Shown in pieces: positions 1 through 8,148 of a stretch of DNA of 64,000 bases. Both the position numbers and the translations under genes were made by a program. The DNA is from Pseudoduganella plicata (GTDB taxonomy: Bacteria; Pseudomonadota; Gammaproteobacteria; Burkholderiales; Burkholderiaceae_D). A model generated the notes under the pieces. The model ran no database searches. It was not told the DNA's origin and worked only from the letters and a program-made list of their open reading frames with translations. Where the stretch lies: positions 4,402,001 through 4,466,000 of the forward strand of contig NZ_CP038026.1 of NCBI RefSeq assembly GCF_004421005.1, written 5' to 3'. Each line of letters starts with the position of its first letter. Positions within the stretch are counted from its first letter, which is position 1.

Positions 1-162
1 TCGACCGGCACCGCCTACGCCGCCCGCGCGCAGGTGGCCGGTGACCAGGCCGAGGTCATCGTGCTGCCCCGTGCCAGCCATTACGACGAGGTGGCGGCCA
101 CGTCGCCGGCCTGGGCGATTGTCGGGCGGGAGATACGGCGGGCGCTGGATATGCTGAAATAA
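1..162 (+). CDS. alpha/beta hydrolase, C-terminal fragment (5' end outside window)
   Basis: The window opens inside an open frame that ends at TAA 160-162, leaving 53 residues. The visible part reads like the last strand and helix of an alpha/beta hydrolase. A hydrophobic strand (VIVLP) is followed by ASHYDEV, where the His is well placed to be the catalytic histidine, and then an amphipathic C-terminal helix. The nucleophile region is off-window, so substrate and exact family cannot be assigned. No terminator is seen after the stop. Confidence 0.5.
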   Translation, partial: STGTAYAARAQVAGDQAEVIVLPRASHYDEVAATSPAWAIVGREIRRALDMLK

Positions 163-193
163 TAGAAGATCAGGCGGGGAAGTTCGAGCATAG

Positions 194-422
194 CTGGGGA
201 GCTACGACAGCACGGACCATGGCGGCAAGGTGCCAGCCGCTTCCTCGACGAGTGTCGTAATGGGGAAACCCGCAGCGCTGAAGGGCGACATGACGTTTTG
301 CCCCCAGTGCAAAGGGACCTTTGCGATCCAGCCCGACGGCAAAGGCGCCAGGCACAATGGCAAGCCCTACGCGCACGATGGCGACGGCACCGCGTGCGGC
401 GCGCCTCATCGCGTCACTGTAG
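194..422 (+). pseudogene. PAAR-domain protein remnant (type VI secretion spike tip), frameshifted
   Basis: PAAR proteins cap the VgrG spike of type VI secretion systems. This frame shows the family signature in order: DSTDHGG near the start, KPAALKGDMTFCPQCKGTF in the middle, and a HNGKPYAHDGDGTACGA ending. It has no ATG, GTG or TTG start at the expected N-terminus, and TAG at 191-193 closes the frame just upstream. After TACGA the reading frame is off by one base. Skipping one C near 403 restores LIASL and a stop at 420-422, which matches the usual PAAR ending. Without that correction the frame runs into the opposite-strand MazG-like gene. No other type VI gene is in view. I read it as a decayed orphan PAAR gene; a sequencing error could explain the indel but not the missing start. 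Confidence 0.65.
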
Positions 423-424
423 GC

Positions 425-772
425 TCAATACTCGTCATACTTGCGCGCATCCCCACGCACCTGCGCCGCCGGATACTTCGACGCATTCAGCGCTAGTTTT
501 TCCAGCGCCGCGGCGTGCAGGTCAACGTCCATCTTGTCGGCCAGCTGCACCAGATACAGCAGCACGTCGGCCAGCTCGTGGCGGATGCCTTCGCGTTTGC
601 GTTCGTCCAGTTCCGCAGGCGCGCCGGTGGGCAGCCACTGGAAATGTTCGACCAGCTCCGCCACTTCGACGGACAGCGCCATCGCCAGGTTCTTCGGCGT
701 GTGGTACTGCTGCCAGTCGCGTTCCGCAGCGAAGGCGCGCGTCAGGTCGCGCAGCTGTTCGAGCGGGTTCAT
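425..772 (-). CDS. MazG-like nucleotide pyrophosphohydrolase
   Basis: This 115-residue all-helical protein matches the short MazG-like/dCTPase branch of house-cleaning NTP pyrophosphohydrolases, which turn non-canonical (d)NTPs into NMP plus pyrophosphate using Mg2+. The metal ligands are visible as E36-x2-E39 (EVAELVEHFQW) and E66-x2-D69 (ELADVLLYLVQL). The family's usual length is 100-120 residues, so it is complete. Its ATG overlaps the stop of the upstream GNAT gene as ATGA (769-772), so the two are translationally coupled. The 3' end abuts the PAAR remnant on the other strand. The substrate (dCTP, or modified cytosine nucleotides as in RS21-C6) is not determined. Confidence 0.85.
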   Translation of the reverse strand: MNPLEQLRDLTRAFAAERDWQQYHTPKNLAMALSVEVAELVEHFQWLPTGAPAELDERKREGIRHELADVLLYLVQLADKMDVDLHAAALEKLALNASKYPAAQVRGDARKYDEY

Positions 773-1221
773 GTCAGCGCCTTGGCCATGAAGACCGACA
801 GCGGGTCGGCCGGATAATCGCCGAACGGGCCGCGGTACTTGTAGCCCAGGCGCTCGTACAGTGCCAGCGCCTCGACCAGCGTCGGACCCGTTTCGAGCAT
901 CAGCGTCGTGCAGCCCTTGGCGCGGGCACTCGTCTCCAGTGCGGCGAGCAGCTTGCGGCCCACTCCCTGGCCGCGTGCCACGGGGCGCACGTACATGCGT
1001 TTGACTTCGCCATATTCCGGCCCGATCACGATGCCGGCGCAGCCCAGCGGGGCGCCGCCGGCGTCGCGCGCGACGGCGAACAGCACGTTCGGTTGCGCCA
1101 GCGACGAGACGTCCAGCGCGTAGACATTTTCGGCCGGGTAGAGCGAATAGAGGTGGGCATCCAGTTCGGCGATCAACTCGTGGACGTCCGGCTGGTCGGC
1201 GGTTTCAAAGGATATCTGCAT
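769..1221 (-). CDS. GNAT family N-acetyltransferase
   Basis: This 150-residue single-domain acetyltransferase carries the acetyl-CoA pyrophosphate loop as RGQGVG (R83-G88), preceded by the strand MYVRP and followed by a long helix, typical of the GNAT fold. The acceptor substrate cannot be told from sequence. I chose the ATG at 1221 (MQISFETADQ); a longer upstream frame exists but its extra 54 residues look non-coding and run into the intergenic region. The gene is divergent from the M1 peptidase at 1326, leaving about 100 bp for two promoters. It forms a two-gene operon with the MazG-like gene through a 4-bp ATGA overlap. Confidence 0.85.
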   Translation of the reverse strand: MQISFETADQPDVHELIAELDAHLYSLYPAENVYALDVSSLAQPNVLFAVARDAGGAPLGCAGIVIGPEYGEVKRMYVRPVARGQGVGRKLLAALETSARAKGCTTLMLETGPTLVEALALYERLGYKYRGPFGDYPADPLSVFMAKALT

Positions 1222-1325
1222 GGTCTTGGCAAGCGTTTTCGGACGATTATTCGGTGGCCCTGATGGTATCATCCCCGCGCCGCTCATTCGGGGCCGACTG
1301 AGGGCAAGACACCATAAGGATCTCG

Positions 1326-3968
1326 ATGAAATCGCTTCTCTCTCATGCCGTTGCCCTGACGTTCGGTTCGACCTTGCTCGCAACCTCGCCTGCCATGGCT
1401 GCCATGGCCCCGCGTGCGGACAATGCCTGGCTGTCGCAGGTCGACGCCGAGGCGCGCTCGCAGCGCGTGTCGAATGTCGCTTACCAGCTTGACTTCACGC
1501 TGACGGGCAAGGAGACCTTCGCCGCCACCACCACGCTGCAGTTCGACCTGAAGGATGCCGATGCGCCATTGACCGTGGACCTGGACAAGGCGACGATCAA
1601 GGCGCTTACCGTCAACGGCAAGACTGTCGCGCCGCAGTACAACAACTGGTTCATCACGCTGGCCGCCGCCGACCTGAAGGCGGGCCGCAATACCATCGTC
1701 GTCAGCTACGAACGTCTGCACAGCACCAATGGCGAGGGCCTGCACCGCATGGTCGATCCCGTCGACGGCCGCGTCTACACCTACTCGCATTTCGAGCCGG
1801 CCGCGGCGCACCAGATGTTCGCGCTGTTCGACCAGCCCGACCTGAAGGCCACGTACCAGGTCAACGTGACGGTGCCCGCCGACTGGGTCGTCGTCTCGAC
1901 CACGCGCGAGTCGTCCGTGCAGGATACCCAGGGGGGCAAACGCTGGACGTTCCCTGTCACGAAGAAACTGTCGCCGTATAACTTCTCGATGCATGCCGGC
2001 CCATACAAGATGTGGGGAGACGGCAGCGGCAAGTATCCGATGCGGCTGTTCGCGCGCCAGTCGGTGGCGGCGCAGATCGATCCCGCCGAATGGTTCAAGT
2101 ATACGAAGCAGGGCCTGGCCTTCTTCGACGGGTACTTCGGCATCCCTTACCAGTTCGGGAAGTACGATCAGCTGCTGGTGCCGGACTTTCTGTACGGTGC
2201 GATGGAAAACGCCGGCGCCATCACCTTTGCCGAGGCGCGCTTCCTGCACAAGGACAAGATGACGACGGACCAGCGCCACACGCTGGCCAGCGTCATCATG
2301 CACGAGATGGCGCACCAGTGGTTCGGCGATCTGGTGACGATGAAGTGGTGGAACGGCCTGTGGCTCAACGAAAGCTTCGCGTCGTTCATGGGGACGCTGG
2401 GCACGGCGGAGTCCACCGAATTCAAGAACGCATGGCAGTATTTTTACTCACAGGGCAAGACGGCCGCCTACCGCCTGGACGAGTCGCCAGGCACCCACCC
2501 GATCGAAGTGCCCGTGCCGACGACGGCCAACGCGTTCGACAACATCGATGCGATTACCTACTCGAAGGGCGCATCGACATTGAAGCAGCTGCGTCACCTG
2601 CTGGGGGAAGAAACGTTCCGCAAGGGTGTGCACAATTACCTCGTCAAATACCAGTTCCAGAACGCGAAACTGGACGACTTCATCGGCAGCCTGGGCGAAG
2701 CGGCCGGCCGCGACCTGACGCAATGGACGCAGCAGTGGCTGTATCAGCCTGGCGTCAACACGATCACGGCGGACTACGCCTGCAAGGCCGGCAAGGTCAC
2801 GGCGTTCTCGCTGCGCCAGACGGCCGCGCAGGCGCATCCCGTGCTGCGCGAGCAGCGCGTGCAGGTGGCGCTGTTCGGCGCCAGGGGGAAGACTCTGGCG
2901 CTGGATCGCAACGTGGCCGTGACGTACAACGGCGCGAGCACGGAAGTGCCGGCGCTGAAGGGTGCCGCGTGCCCGGATCTGGTCTATCCGAACTACCAGG
3001 ACTGGGGCTTCGTCAAGGTGCAGCTGGACGACCGTTCCGCCGCCACCGCGCGCGAGGACATCAGCAAGGTGTCCGACCCGCTGCTGCGCACGATGCTGTG
3101 GCAAAGCATGTGGGACGGCGTGCGCGATGGCGCGCTGCCATTGAACGTGTTCCTGCAGACAGCCCTGAACAACGCGTCGCGCGAAACCGATTACGCCCTG
3201 CTGGGCAATGTGCTGGACAAGGTCCGCGGCGGCCACGCCTACCTGGAGCGCATGGCGCCGCAGGCGGCGTACACGCGCCGGACGGCACAGGCGCTGGAGG
3301 CGCTGGCATGGCAAGGTGTGCAGAAGGGCGCGGACGCGAACTTCCGCCGCCGCTGGCTGGCCACGTATATCGAGCTGGCGTCCAGCCGTGAAGCGCTCGA
3401 GCGGCTGGCGGGGTTGCTCGCGGGACGCGGCGTGCCGCAAGGCGTAACGATCGGCCAGGACGTACGCTGGAATATCGTTGAAAAGCTCAATGAACGAGAC
3501 GCCCAGGGCAGCGCCGCGCTGCTGGCGGCGGAAGAGGCGCGCGACAAATCCGATACCGGTTCCGCAGCGGCGCTGGCGGCCAGCGTCGCGCGGCCCGACC
3601 CCCAGGTCAAGAGCGCATGGCTGGAAAAGATCGGCGATCTGAAGACGGACTTGCCGTTCTCGCGCATCCGCACGGCGATGGAAAACCTGTACCCGGCGTC
3701 GCAGGCGGCACTGGCCGAACAGACCGCGGAGCGCCGCCTGGCGCAGCTGCCGGAACTGGACAAGGCTGCCGGGCCGGTGTTCATGCGCTCCTATGCCGCC
3801 ACGCTGATCCCTGCCGCCTGCACGCCGCAAAGCGTGCAGCGCCTGGCCGATGCGGCAGCGAAGCAGACGACGTTGTCCGCCGGCGCACGGCGCGCGCTGC
3901 TGGCCCGTCATGACGAGGATTCGCGCTGCGTGGCCATCCGCAAGGCCATGACGGTGCCGCTGGACTGA
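1326..3968 (+). CDS. secreted M1 family aminopeptidase
   Basis: This 880-residue gluzincin has a Sec signal peptide ending near PAMA-AMA, so it should act in the periplasm or outside, unlike cytoplasmic PepN. M1 enzymes remove N-terminal residues from peptides. The exopeptidase motif GAMEN is at G291-N295. The zinc site is H326-E327-x2-H330 with the third ligand E349, 18 residues later within NESF, exactly the family pattern. The N-terminal beta domain (about 45-230) and a long helical C-terminal domain (about 560-880) complete the M1 layout. A factor-independent terminator follows within 25 bp. Active-site residues are all present. The peptide specificity is unknown. Confidence 0.93.
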   Translation: MKSLLSHAVALTFGSTLLATSPAMAAMAPRADNAWLSQVDAEARSQRVSNVAYQLDFTLTGKETFAATTTLQFDLKDADAPLTVDLDKATIKALTVNGKTVAPQYNNWFITLAAADLKAGRNTIVVSYERLHSTNGEGLHRMVDPVDGRVYTYSHFEPAAAHQMFALFDQPDLKATYQVNVTVPADWVVVSTTRESSVQDTQGGKRWTFPVTKKLSPYNFSMHAGPYKMWGDGSGKYPMRLFARQSVAAQIDPAEWFKYTKQGLAFFDGYFGIPYQFGKYDQLLVPDFLYGAMENAGAITFAEARFLHKDKMTTDQRHTLASVIMHEMAHQWFGDLVTMKWWNGLWLNESFASFMGTLGTAESTEFKNAWQYFYSQGKTAAYRLDESPGTHPIEVPVPTTANAFDNIDAITYSKGASTLKQLRHLLGEETFRKGVHNYLVKYQFQNAKLDDFIGSLGEAAGRDLTQWTQQWLYQPGVNTITADYACKAGKVTAFSLRQTAAQAHPVLREQRVQVALFGARGKTLALDRNVAVTYNGASTEVPALKGAACPDLVYPNYQDWGFVKVQLDDRSAATAREDISKVSDPLLRTMLWQSMWDGVRDGALPLNVFLQTALNNASRETDYALLGNVLDKVRGGHAYLERMAPQAAYTRRTAQALEALAWQGVQKGADANFRRRWLATYIELASSREALERLAGLLAGRGVPQGVTIGQDVRWNIVEKLNERDAQGSAALLAAEEARDKSDTGSAAALAASVARPDPQVKSAWLEKIGDLKTDLPFSRIRTAMENLYPASQAALAEQTAERRLAQLPELDKAAGPVFMRSYAATLIPAACTPQSVQRLADAAAKQTTLSAGARRALLARHDEDSRCVAIRKAMTVPLD

Positions 3969-3991
3969 TCGGGCACACGCCATCGATAACG

Positions 3992-4018
3992 ACGCCGGCC
4001 CTGTGCCGGCGTTTTTTT
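3992..4018 (+). terminator. rho-independent terminator after the M1 peptidase
   Basis: An 8-bp stem, ACGCCGGC paired with GCCGGCGT across a 5-base loop, is followed by a run of seven T. It begins 24 bp after the M1 stop codon. Confidence 0.9.
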
Positions 4019-4111
4019 CGTCGCGACATCCCCGGTGTCCACCATGGCCCGCTCGACCCGATGTCGGCTGCAGGCCGTGGAGGTGGCGATGCGTTAGCCG
4101 CGGGTTGCGCG

Positions 4112-5473
4112 TCAGCGCTGCGGCAACGGGTAGGTGGCGGGGCTGACGTTGCCGTCCTTGTCCACGGCCTGCACGCCGAAGAACACGTTGTCCTTCGACA
4201 AGTCGCTGCGGAACGACGTCACGTTTCCGACGAACTTCGCGCCCTGCCAGTCGGCGGCCGTGGTTTCGCGCCAGACGACGCGGTAGCCGGCGAGATCCGG
4301 TTCCGTGTTCGCCTGCCACACGAGGTCCGTCTTGTTGTCCAGCTTTGCCGTCAGCACCTTGACGTCGCGCGGTGCGGCCGGGGCCAGCGCCAGCGTGGCC
4401 AGTGCCGCCGCATTGACGCGTGCCACCTGCGCCGTGTAGTCGGTGTCGACGAACTGGATCAGGTCGCCGTACTGCGTGCCGCCTTCCTTGCGCAGGTCCT
4501 GGTGCTGGTGGCGGAAGTCCTCGGCCGGCTCCGTGAAGCGCAGCGCCGCGTAGCCCTGTTCGAGGAACGGGATATGGTCGCCACCGCGCAGGTAGCGGTC
4601 GCGCCGCTGGATCACCGTTACCTTGAAGTTCTTCACATAGCGCTCGCCCGCTTCCTTGACGTGGCGGGCCAGCTGGCGCGACGGCGAATCGTTCTCGCCG
4701 CCGGTCTGGATCAGCGTGCGCAGCGCATCGGGCACTTCCTTCACGGCCGGGATGCCCTCGGCGAACAGGCGCACCTGCTTGTTGTCACGCTTGCCGTCCT
4801 CGTTGACCGAACTGCCGATGATGTCGTTGGTGAACATGCCGGCCACGTTGACGTTGTTCTTGCGCGCCTGTTCGGCCCAGTGGCCGGCGCCGAACAGGCC
4901 CTGTTCTTCGGCTGCCACGGCCATGAAGACGAGCGTCGCGTCGAAATTGCGTTTCGCCATCACGCACGCCATCTCCATCACGGCGGCCGTGCCGGAGGCG
5001 TCGTCATTGGCGCCCGGCGCATCGCTGGTGTAGTCCATCACGTCCGTCACGCGCGAGTCGTAGTGACCGGACACCACGTACAGCCGGTCTTTCGATGCGC
5101 CCTGCGAACCGGGCAGGGTCGCGACGACGTTGACGATTTCCGTGGGGCGCGACAGGCGCGGCGCGACCGGGTGCAGATGGCTGTCGAACGTCACCTGCAG
5201 CTTGCCGGCGCCGCAGCGTTCCAGTTCGGACTTGATCCAGCGGCGCGCCGCGCCGATGCCGCGCGTTTCCGATTCGGTTTCCGACATCGTATGGCGCGTG
5301 CCGAAGCTGACCAGTTTTTCGATATAACCATGGATGCGCTGGGGCGAGATCTCGCGGACGATGGCGTCGATCTCGGCCTGGCGTTGGGGGACGCCGGTGG
5401 CTGGTGCGCCTGCGGCCACCGCGCAGGTGGTCAGCAGGACGGCAGCGGCGACGGGCTTCTTCGGGAAGTACAT
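4112..5473 (-). CDS. secreted M28 family metallopeptidase with C-terminal fibronectin-like domain
   Basis: This 453-residue protein has a signal peptide (cleavage likely after AAGA, near residue 23). M28 peptidases are co-catalytic di-zinc aminopeptidases or carboxypeptidases. The metal and catalytic residues are visible: H137 in SGHYDS, D157/D158 in GANDDASG, E189/E190 in AAEEQGLFG, an Asp in FTNDIIGS and a final His in GGDHIPF. After about residue 365 a beta-rich segment (LVWQANTEPDLAGYRVVW) reads like a fibronectin type III-like module ending at the C-terminus. It is convergent with the M1 gene. Exact substrate unknown. Confidence 0.9.
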   Translation of the reverse strand: MYFPKKPVAAAVLLTTCAVAAGAPATGVPQRQAEIDAIVREISPQRIHGYIEKLVSFGTRHTMSETESETRGIGAARRWIKSELERCGAGKLQVTFDSHLHPVAPRLSRPTEIVNVVATLPGSQGASKDRLYVVSGHYDSRVTDVMDYTSDAPGANDDASGTAAVMEMACVMAKRNFDATLVFMAVAAEEQGLFGAGHWAEQARKNNVNVAGMFTNDIIGSSVNEDGKRDNKQVRLFAEGIPAVKEVPDALRTLIQTGGENDSPSRQLARHVKEAGERYVKNFKVTVIQRRDRYLRGGDHIPFLEQGYAALRFTEPAEDFRHQHQDLRKEGGTQYGDLIQFVDTDYTAQVARVNAAALATLALAPAAPRDVKVLTAKLDNKTDLVWQANTEPDLAGYRVVWRETTAADWQGAKFVGNVTSFRSDLSKDNVFFGVQAVDKDGNVSPATYPLPQR

Positions 5474-5579
5474 GGGTTTCCTTGTGCTGTGGATGGCGTC
5501 GCACAGCTTACCTCAACCTGCTGCCGCGTTGCGCACTGCGTTAGAATGCCCGCCTTAACTTACTGCAGCGGAAGCGACC

Positions 5580-5801
5580 ATGACCTACGAAGAATACCTT
5601 GACGAAGTCACCACGCTGATCTTCGAGAAATTTGGCGTGACCGAAAAGCAGGCCATCACGATGGTCATGCGCGCGCAGGATGCGGAGTTCTTCGTCAAAC
5701 ACGACGACAACGAAGCGCTGCGCAACGTCGACCAGGCGCATGCCGATGCGAAGGCGCTGTATGCGGCGGCGCAGGAAAAGCAGCCACCGCGCCGGAAGTA
5801 A
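5580..5801 (+). CDS. small conserved hypothetical protein, 73 aa
   Basis: A short, charged and mostly helical protein starting MTYEEYLDEVTTLIFEKFG and ending in a basic tail (PPRRK). It has no signal peptide, membrane segment or metal motif. Upstream, AGCGGAAGCGACC provides a weak ribosome site. The codon bias matches neighbouring genes, which is the main support for coding. It is divergent from the M28 gene (5473) and convergent with the site-2 protease gene. I do not recognise a named family. The acidic N-terminal half resembles small cytosolic proteins of unknown role, and no function is proposed. Confidence 0.6.
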   Translation: MTYEEYLDEVTTLIFEKFGVTEKQAITMVMRAQDAEFFVKHDDNEALRNVDQAHADAKALYAAAQEKQPPRRK

Positions 5802-5809
5802 GCGAGGTG

Positions 5810-5835
5810 CCGGCCCGGCGATGCGTGCGGGCCGG
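5810..5835. other. GC-rich hairpin between convergent genes
   Basis: CCGGCCC (5810-5816) pairs with GGGCCGG (5829-5835) across a 12-base loop, midway between the stops of the 73-aa gene and the site-2 protease gene. There is no T run on either side, so it is only a candidate weak bidirectional terminator. Confidence 0.4.
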
Positions 5836-5843
5836 GGGGGCTT

Positions 5844-6548
5844 TCAGGTCCGGATCATGTCGTGAATGCTGTAGCTCATCACGGCCAGGAACGCGACCAG
5901 CCCCAGATACAGCACGCCATAGTTGACGCGCGTGTCCAGCTTGACGTTGTAGTAGTCCGGCGTCGGAGCCGTCTCGCCGCGCCAGGCCGCCTTCAGCTGC
6001 GGAATCGCCAGCAGGCCGACGACGATCAGCATGGGACTGGGCCGGTAGAAGAACAGCGCAGCCAGCAGGGGCACACCCAGCAGCCAGACCTTGGGCGAGA
6101 CGATGGCGGTGATGCGGCCGCCGTCGAGCGGCGCCAGGGGGATCAGGTTGAACAGGTTGATCATGCAGCCCGAATATGCCAGCGCCAGCAGCAGCTGGCT
6201 GTCGTTGTCGCGCGCGGCGAAATAGCACGCCAGCGATGCCACCGTGCCGGCCAGCGGACCCATCACGCCGATGTACGCCTCTGTCTCCGCGTCGTGCGGC
6301 TGGTCCTTCAATGCAATCCAGGCGCCGACAAACGGGATGAATGCGGGCAGTCCCGCCGCCAGCCCGCGCTGGCGCGCCGCCACGTAATGGCCCATCTCGT
6401 GGACAAAGAGCAGCAGCACGAAACCGGCCGCGTAGCGCCAGCCGAACACCCAGCTGTAGACGACCAGCGACAGGAGCATCGTGCCGCCGGACGTCAGCAG
6501 CTTGCCCAGTTTGCCGGCCGCGAACAGCCAGATCAGCAATTTGGCCAT
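5844..6548 (-). CDS. site-2 protease family (M50) membrane metalloprotease
   Basis: This 234-residue polytopic protein cleaves within the membrane if it behaves like its family. The zinc motif H50-E51-x2-H54 (FVHEMGHY) lies in a transmembrane segment, and the distal ligand D142 is in the classic NLIPLAPLDGGR motif. There are about five or six hydrophobic segments and no PDZ domain, unlike RseP, placing it with the compact YdiL/SpoIVFB-like group. The stop of the DUF2167 gene lies one base upstream of this ATG, so the two are almost certainly co-transcribed. The natural substrate is unknown; the DUF2167 membrane protein is an obvious candidate partner. Confidence 0.88.
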   Translation of the reverse strand: MAKLLIWLFAAGKLGKLLTSGGTMLLSLVVYSWVFGWRYAAGFVLLLFVHEMGHYVAARQRGLAAGLPAFIPFVGAWIALKDQPHDAETEAYIGVMGPLAGTVASLACYFAARDNDSQLLLALAYSGCMINLFNLIPLAPLDGGRITAIVSPKVWLLGVPLLAALFFYRPSPMLIVVGLLAIPQLKAAWRGETAPTPDYYNVKLDTRVNYGVLYLGLVAFLAVMSYSIHDMIRT

Positions 6549-6549
6549 G

Positions 6550-7437
6550 TCAGGACTTGGTCAGGTCGACCTTCGGCTTGCGGCCCAGCAGCTTGCCGAT
6601 GCCCATCACGGCGGCGCCGACACCGACAATGATGACCTTCTTGAACGCCAGCAGCAGCGCGAACAGCTTGCCGAACAGACCTAGCTTGGCGGCGGCGCCA
6701 CCGGCGATCAGGGCGGCCAGGCCGTACTCGGCCACCTTGTCGGTGCGCTCGTTGAAGTCGGCATAGCGGTTGCCGGCGGTGAAATCGGAAAACGCCGTCA
6801 CGGCCTTCATCTCGTTGCGGATCTGGCCGATCTGGTCCATGCCGGCAACCGCGTTCAGCACCAGTACGCCTTCACGGCCCAGCACGCGGATGTTGTAGTT
6901 CAGGCCGTTCTGCGTATCGCCTTCGCTGTGCAGCTCCTTGGCCCAGTACAGCTTGTGGCTGGTCTTGTCGTAATGGGGTGCTTCGGCCCAGCCCACCAGC
7001 GTCATCGGCTGGTAACCCTGTTTCTTGCGCTCTTCATTCGCCTCGACCATCGACTCCTGCATCGTTTTCAGCAGCTCGTCATATTTGATGCTGTCGGCAT
7101 CGTCGTCCTTGACGTGGCCCTGCTTCTCATACGTCACCACCACGCCCCAGCCTTCGCGGCTGAGCGGGTGGACGGCGGTGGGAACGATCATGCCCAGCGT
7201 TTCGATGCCTGGCGGATTGCCCCAGCCTTCGCTGAGCAGGCGGCCGGCGTCCGCCGGCGACAGGTAACGGAAGTTGGGCGGCAGATTCAGCGTGGCGATG
7301 TCGCCCGGCAGCGTGATTTTGCCTTCCTGGAATTTCAAGGAGGTCATCAGTTGCCCGGGGCTGGCTTCGGCAGCGTGGGTGAGCGGGACCGCCAGCAGCA
7401 GGCAGAGGACGGCGGACAATAGCGATTTGAACGTCAT
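6550..7437 (-). CDS. DUF2167 domain membrane-anchored protein
   Basis: This 295-residue protein has a signal peptide (cleavage after LTHA), a periplasmic beta/alpha domain containing GWAEAPHYDKTSHKLYWA, a stretch characteristic of DUF2167, and a C-terminal hydrophobic region (about 235-280) followed by a basic tail. It should therefore be an inner-membrane protein with its main domain outside. The molecular function of DUF2167 is not established. It is the first gene of a two-gene unit with the site-2 protease, separated by a single base. It starts at ATG 7437, 25 bp after the lipoprotein gene's stop, so all three may share a transcript. Confidence 0.85.
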   Translation of the reverse strand: MTFKSLLSAVLCLLLAVPLTHAAEASPGQLMTSLKFQEGKITLPGDIATLNLPPNFRYLSPADAGRLLSEGWGNPPGIETLGMIVPTAVHPLSREGWGVVVTYEKQGHVKDDDADSIKYDELLKTMQESMVEANEERKKQGYQPMTLVGWAEAPHYDKTSHKLYWAKELHSEGDTQNGLNYNIRVLGREGVLVLNAVAGMDQIGQIRNEMKAVTAFSDFTAGNRYADFNERTDKVAEYGLAALIAGGAAAKLGLFGKLFALLLAFKKVIIVGVGAAVMGIGKLLGRKPKVDLTKS

Positions 7438-7462
7438 GATTCGATTCTGAAAATTGGGGGAG

Positions 7463-7978
7463 TTACTGCGCGACGGTGCGGCCGGTTACCGCGGCTGGCG
7501 TCCCGCTTTGCGTTGCAGTGGTGCGGCCGACCGGGGCGGCTGTGGCCAGCGGGGGTGCGGTTGGGTCCGCCGGCGCGCCAATGGCGCTGTAGCCAACCGG
7601 ACGCATGGCGACGGTGATGGCGTTCGGGTAGTCGAAGCCGGCGCCCGTCTGGCGGTCGACGGCATAACCGATGAGGCCGCCTACCAGCACATTGCCCCAT
7701 ACGGCAGTGTTGGCACCCGATTCGACGCGCGAATTGCCGACCAGCGCGTCATGCCGGCAGTGGACAACGAGGTCGGCCGTGCTCTTGTGGATCGTCGTCG
7801 AGCCGGGGCTGGTGAGGAACCAAGTGCCGACGTCGTTGGTCAGCGCGCAGCCGACACCTGCAAGCTCGCGGTGGTCGTGGATAGTGGTGATTGTGACGGC
7901 CTGCAATTGCTTGCCGGTGATGGATGCGCAGCCTGTCAGCGCCAGCGCGGCAAGCGCGCAGGACAGTGGTTTCAACAT
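7463..7978 (-). CDS. predicted lipoprotein, 171 aa
   Basis: The N-terminus carries a lipoprotein signal with lipobox LTGC (C17), so it is probably lipid-anchored. The next 100 residues form a small domain with two further cysteines (GVGCAL, VVHCRH) and a glycine-rich stretch (GNVLVGGLIGYAVDRQTG) like those of many outer-membrane lipoproteins that sense or line the envelope. The C-terminal 40 residues are low-complexity Ala/Thr/Pro. I do not recognise a named family. It lies 25 bp upstream of the DUF2167/site-2-protease pair on the same strand, which suggests an envelope-related operon. Confidence 0.7.
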   Translation of the reverse strand: MLKPLSCALAALALTGCASITGKQLQAVTITTIHDHRELAGVGCALTNDVGTWFLTSPGSTTIHKSTADLVVHCRHDALVGNSRVESGANTAVWGNVLVGGLIGYAVDRQTGAGFDYPNAITVAMRPVGYSAIGAPADPTAPPLATAAPVGRTTATQSGTPAAVTGRTVAQ

Positions 7979-8148
7979 GGATTTCCCTGTTTGAAGTGGT
8001 CGGCCGCCTCGGATGGGCGTGCTCTATGGAATGTGGCGACCATTTTACGCAACAGGGCGTTGTCAGAATCTCGCCAAATGTAACATTCAGGGAATATCTG
8101 TTTCTTTCTGGTATGCGGCGGGTGCCGTCGGGCGGCACCCGCGCCGAA

